Assembly (NCBI GenBank): GCA_041179245.1
Contig: JBEGTT010000023.1
Coordinates: forward strand, 1 to 9,714
Direction: 5' to 3'
Source of the DNA: JBEGTT01 sp041179245
Lineage (GTDB): Bacteria; Pseudomonadota; Gammaproteobacteria; Burkholderiales; Rhodocyclaceae
DNA: 9,714 nt
Notes under the pieces: model-generated
The model's database searches: none
Told to the model about the DNA's origin: nothing
Seen by the model: the letters and a program-made list of their open reading frames with translations, nothing else
Position numbers and translations under genes: made by a program
Shown here: positions 6,850 to 9,714 of the stretch, piece by piece
How the letters are laid out: every line of letters starts with the position of its first letter
Numbering within the stretch: position 1 is the first letter of the stretch

Positions 6850-8643
6850 ATGAGTCTGATTGAAGTGAAGGTTCCTGACATTGGCGACTTTGACGCCGTG
6901 CCGATCATTGACCTGTTCGTGAAGGTAGGTGACACCATCAAGGTCGATGACGCCATCTGTACGTTGGAATCCGACAAGGCCACGATGGACGTCCCTTCCA
7001 GTGCGGCTGGCGTGGTGAAAGAAGTGCTGGTCAAGCTGGGCGACAAGGTCAAAGAAGGTGTGGCCCTGCTGCGTATCGAAGCCGCTGGCGCAGTAGCCGC
7101 AGCCCCAGTAGCCAAAGTGGAAAGCGTATCGACTCCAACTGCGGCGCCAGCGCCCGCACCCATTGCCCCCGCAGCGCCGGTCAGCATCCCGAATGCCGCC
7201 AGTTACACGGGCAAGGTTGATCTGGAAACTGAAATGCTCGTCCTCGGCGCAGGCCCCGGTGGTTATTCCGCCGCGTTCCGTTCCGCCGATCTGGGCATGA
7301 AAACTGTCATCGTTGAACGTTACCCCACGCTGGGCGGCGTTTGCCTGAACGTCGGCTGCATTCCGTCCAAGGCGCTGCTGCACATCGCTGCGGTGATGGA
7401 AGAAGCGCAAGCGCTAGAAGAACACGGCGTCAGCTTCGGCAAACCCAAGCTGGACATCAACAAGATTCGCGGCTGGAAAGAAAAAGTCGTCAGCAAGCTC
7501 ACCGGTGGTCTGGCCGGCATGGCCAAAGGTCGCAAGGTAGAAACCGTGCAAGGTGTTGGTGCTTTCCTTGATCCTTTCCATATTGAAGTCACTGCCGCCG
7601 ATGGCAGCAAAAAGGTCGTACGCTTCCAGAAAGCCATAATCGCCGCTGGTTCCCAGCCGGTTGCCCTGCCCTTCATGCCCAAGGACGAGCGCATCATTGA
7701 TTCCACTGGCGCGCTGGAACTGCGCAGCATCCCGAAAAAGATGCTGGTGATTGGCGGCGGCATCATCGGTCTGGAAATGGCCACGGTTTATTCCGCCCTT
7801 GGCGCACGCATCACGGTTGTCGAACTCGGTGCAGGACTGATGCCGGGCGCCGACCGCGACCTGGTCAAAGTCTGGGAAAAAATGAACGCCAATCGCTTCG
7901 ACAAGGTGCTGCTGAGCACCGGCGTCACAGCTGCAAGCGCCAGCAAAAAAGGCATCGAAGTCACCTACTCTACGGGTGAAAAAGACACCTTTGATCTGGT
8001 ACTCGTGGCGGTGGGTCGTACGCCCAACGGCAAGAAGATTGCCGCTGAAAAAGCCGGTGTCGTCGTCGGTGATCGCGGCTTTATTCCCGCTGACCGCCAG
8101 TTACGCACCAACGTGCCGCACATCTTCGCCATCGGCGACATCATTGGTCAGCCCATGCTCGCGCACAAAGCCGTGCATGAAGCCCATGTCGCCGCCGAAG
8201 TCGCCGCCGGTGAACTGCAAGGCAAACCCGAACTGGCACGCGCTGCCTTCGACGCGCTGCAAATTCCTTCTGTCGCTTACACCGACCCAGAAGTTTCGTG
8301 GGCAGGCAAAACCGAAGAGCAATGCAAGGCCGACGGCATCAAGATTGAAAAAGCCGTGTTCCCGTGGGCTGCCTCTGGCCGCGCCATCGCCAATGGCCGA
8401 GACGAAGGTTTCACCAAGCTGCTGTTTGACGCAGAAACCCACCGCATCATCGGTGGCGGCATCGTCGGCACCGGCGCGGGCGACCTGATCGGGGAAATCT
8501 GCCTCGCCATCGAAATGGGTTGTGATGCCGTGGATATTGGCAAAACCATCCACCCGCACCCCACGCTGTGCGAATCCATCGGCATGGCTGCAGAAGTGGC
8601 TCATGGAAGTTGTACGGATTTACCGGCTGCGCGGAAGAAATAA
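6850..8643 (+). CDS. lpd: Dihydrolipoamide dehydrogenase (E3) with an N-terminal lipoyl domain
   Basis: This 597-residue flavoenzyme reoxidises dihydrolipoamide on E2 and passes electrons through FAD to NAD+. Typical E3 proteins are about 470-480 residues; the excess is an N-terminal lipoyl domain (about 2-80, lipoyl Lys43 in ESDKATMD) and an Ala/Pro linker (about 83-117). The E3 core follows: the FAD-binding loop GAGPGG (133-138), the redox disulfide in GGVCLNVGCIPSK (Cys165, Cys170), the NAD-binding segment VIGGGIIGLE (from about 300), a second FAD contact in FAIGDIIGQPMLAHKA, and the C-terminal dimerisation domain with HPHPTLCE, whose His570 and Glu575 form the catalytic dyad. This fused arrangement is known from Neisseria (P64k) and related betaproteobacteria. 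The gene begins 13 bases after aceF and closes the operon. The name pdhL or lpdA would be equally acceptable. Confidence 0.97.
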   Translation: MSLIEVKVPDIGDFDAVPIIDLFVKVGDTIKVDDAICTLESDKATMDVPSSAAGVVKEVLVKLGDKVKEGVALLRIEAAGAVAAAPVAKVESVSTPTAAPAPAPIAPAAPVSIPNAASYTGKVDLETEMLVLGAGPGGYSAAFRSADLGMKTVIVERYPTLGGVCLNVGCIPSKALLHIAAVMEEAQALEEHGVSFGKPKLDINKIRGWKEKVVSKLTGGLAGMAKGRKVETVQGVGAFLDPFHIEVTAADGSKKVVRFQKAIIAAGSQPVALPFMPKDERIIDSTGALELRSIPKKMLVIGGGIIGLEMATVYSALGARITVVELGAGLMPGADRDLVKVWEKMNANRFDKVLLSTGVTAASASKKGIEVTYSTGEKDTFDLVLVAVGRTPNGKKIAAEKAGVVVGDRGFIPADRQLRTNVPHIFAIGDIIGQPMLAHKAVHEAHVAAEVAAGELQGKPELARAAFDALQIPSVAYTDPEVSWAGKTEEQCKADGIKIEKAVFPWAASGRAIANGRDEGFTKLLFDAETHRIIGGGIVGTGAGDLIGEICLAIEMGCDAVDIGKTIHPHPTLCESIGMAAEVAHGSCTDLPAARKK

Positions 8644-8697
8644 GCAATAGGGATTGCTTAGAAAACCCCAAGGTGGCAATTGCTATCTTGGGGTTTT
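8641..8697 (+). terminator. Tandem-hairpin intrinsic terminator of the pyruvate dehydrogenase operon
   Basis: Hairpin one, TAAGCAAT/ATTGCTTA with loop AGGG (8641-8660), starts on the lpd stop codon itself. Hairpin two has arms AAAACCCCAAG (8662-8672) and CTTGGGGTTTT (8687-8697), whose inner bases continue pairing with G-U wobbles into the palindrome GCAATTGC. TTTTACTTTT follows. The second is the classical terminator; the first may protect the mRNA end or assist. Confidence 0.9.
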
Positions 8698-8714
8698 ACT
8701 TTTGCAAAGATTTT

Positions 8715-8736
8715 CTTATCTTTAATTTGATATAAG
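8715..8736. promoter_or_regulatory. Inverted repeat over the cysB promoter, possible LysR-type operator
   Basis: CTTAT (8715-8719) and ATAAG (8732-8736) form an inverted repeat; the inner bases also give TATC-N8-GATA (8717-8732). LysR-type regulators usually bind interrupted dyads and repress their own genes, and this one overlaps the candidate -10. The spacing is one base short of the classical T-N11-A box, so the assignment is tentative. Confidence 0.3.
8728..8736 (+). promoter_or_regulatory. Candidate extended -10 promoter of cysB
   Basis: TGATATAAG contains a TGn extension followed by TATAAG (8731-8736), five of six matches to TATAAT. No good -35 is found at 16-18 bases, as is common for extended -10 promoters. 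The start would be near 8743, giving a leader of about 70 bases. Confidence 0.4.
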
Positions 8737-8812
8737 CAAGGAACGATTTATTATTTTTTGATTGGTTTGGCTATCTCTACACTGGCTGTTTCCGAACATC
8801 AGGGAAGTGGCC

Positions 8813-9714
8813 ATGAATCTCCAACAGCTACGAATTTTTCGCGAAGCAATTCGTCAGGATTTTAATCTGACTGAAGTAGCTAACGTTCTCTATACCTCCC
8901 AGCCAGGCGTTTCCAAGCACATCAAAGACCTAGAAGATGAACTGGGTGTAGAGATTTTTGAACGTCGGGGCAAGCGTCTGCTTGGTTTAACGGGGCCAGG
9001 TAAAGAAATGGCGAGTGTTGTTGAGCGAATTTTGCTAGATACGCAAAATTTACGCCGAATTGCTGACCAATTTGCCAGTCGTGAAACCGGGCATTTCGTG
9101 GTGGCAACAACGCATACCCAAGCCCGTTATGCTTTACCGCAGGTGATTAAATGGTTCAAACAAGATTATCCCAAAGTTCATTTAACCCTACATCAGGGTA
9201 GCCCTAAAGAAATCGCTGAAATGCTGGTGGCAGGGGAGGCCGACATTGGGATTGCAACTGAGGGCGTTAGTAAGGTCGCAGAACTGGCTACTTTTCCCTA
9301 CTACACTTGGCAGCATGCCATTATTGTTCCACTGGGGCACCCATTGTTGGACGAAGCGGAAATTACGCTTGAGGTACTAGCCGCTTACCCAATCATTACC
9401 TATCACGAAGGGTTTACCGGTCGAGGTCAAATTGACCAAGCCTTTGCTAAGGCAGGGATTGTTCCGGACATCGTTCTTTCTGCAATCGATGCAGACGTGA
9501 TTAAAACCTATGTAAGCTTGGGTCTTGGGATTGGGATTGTGGCGTCCATGGCTTTTGATCCTGAAAATGATCGCCAACTTCGTTTGTTGCCTGTACCCGA
9601 TTTATTTCCTGAAAACACCACTCGTCTAGCGGTTCGCAAGGGGGCTTATTTGCGGAGTTATGCCTATGCCTTTATTGAAAAGGTGTCCCCTGAGTTAAAT
9701 GAAGAACTGGTGAA
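8813..9714 (+). CDS. cysB: CysB-type LysR family transcriptional regulator (3' end outside the window)
   Basis: Three hundred codons are present and the frame is open to the last base; E. coli CysB has 324 residues, so roughly the last 25 are missing. CysB activates sulfate uptake and cysteine biosynthesis genes with N-acetylserine as inducer. The N-terminal winged helix-turn-helix (about 2-60) shows FNLTEVANVLYTSQPGVSKH and LEDELGVEIFERRGKR. The effector domain carries hallmarks that separate CysB/Cbl from other LysR proteins: TTHTQARYALP (99-109), HQGSP (127-131), IATE (147-150), EGFTGRGQ (199-206) and DADVIKTYVSLGLGIGIVASMA. Thr100, Gln103, Thr149 and Thr202, reported to contact sulfate in the Klebsiella CysB structure, are at identical positions, as is Trp166. 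AGGGAAG (8801-8807) lies five bases before the ATG. The paralogue Cbl cannot be fully excluded without the C-terminus and neighbours. It lies after the pdh terminator and so is probably transcribed alone or with genes to the right. Confidence 0.9.
   Translation, partial: MNLQQLRIFREAIRQDFNLTEVANVLYTSQPGVSKHIKDLEDELGVEIFERRGKRLLGLTGPGKEMASVVERILLDTQNLRRIADQFASRETGHFVVATTHTQARYALPQVIKWFKQDYPKVHLTLHQGSPKEIAEMLVAGEADIGIATEGVSKVAELATFPYYTWQHAIIVPLGHPLLDEAEITLEVLAAYPIITYHEGFTGRGQIDQAFAKAGIVPDIVLSAIDADVIKTYVSLGLGIGIVASMAFDPENDRQLRLLPVPDLFPENTTRLAVRKGAYLRSYAYAFIEKVSPELNEELV

Noticed and set aside
6495..7187. Minus-strand open frames across the aceF-lpd junction
   Set aside because: They are low-complexity mirror images of the Ala/Pro linkers and lipoyl domains, with no start context.
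8644..8812. Functional coupling of cysB to the pdh operon
   Set aside because: Both lead to or use acetyl-CoA-derived chemistry, but a strong terminator and a separate candidate promoter lie between them, so adjacency alone is not evidence.
1..9714. CRISPR array, insertion sequence or phage genes
   Set aside because: No regularly spaced repeats, terminal inverted repeats, transposase or phage-type proteins were seen on either strand.

Overview
The window looks like a chromosomal housekeeping segment from a betaproteobacterium. Three things point there: the moderate GC content, an E1 (AceE) protein of the homodimeric proteobacterial type, and an E3 subunit that carries its own N-terminal lipoyl domain. 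That E3 layout is known from Neisseria and Burkholderiales-type pdh operons. A member of Neisseriales or a relative is my best guess, from protein character alone.

Layout, left to right. (1) Bases 1-271 hold the C-terminal end of a HipA-like kinase, split over two reading frames. (2) htpG (382-2301) encodes the Hsp90 chaperone, preceded by a good candidate heat-shock (sigma-32) promoter. (3) A strong hairpin at 2339-2373 can terminate htpG from the left and the convergent tRNA-Ser(GCU) gene (2382-2474, minus strand) from the right. (4) About 340 bases without a protein gene (2475-2814) hold the tRNA promoter and leader, then the candidate promoter and a hairpin-rich leader of the next operon. 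(5) The pyruvate dehydrogenase operon follows: aceE (E1, 2815-5517), aceF (E2, 5532-6836) and lpd (E3, 6850-8643), with gaps of 13-14 bases and a Shine-Dalgarno sequence before each gene. (6) A tandem hairpin terminator lies at 8641-8697. (7) A cysB-type LysR regulator begins at 8813 and runs off the right edge, about 300 codons in.

How the genes work together. AceE decarboxylates pyruvate, AceF passes the acetyl group to CoA on a lipoyl arm, and Lpd reoxidises the arm using FAD and NAD+, giving acetyl-CoA and NADH. E2 has a single lipoyl domain, and E3 has another nearly identical to it in protein sequence. The htpG, tRNA and cysB units appear to be transcribed separately from the pdh operon.

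I found no convincing previously undescribed system. The points most worth a second look are the frame break in the hipA-like gene, the near-identical lipoyl domains on E2 and E3, the structured aceE leader with an upstream open frame, and a dyad over the probable cysB promoter.
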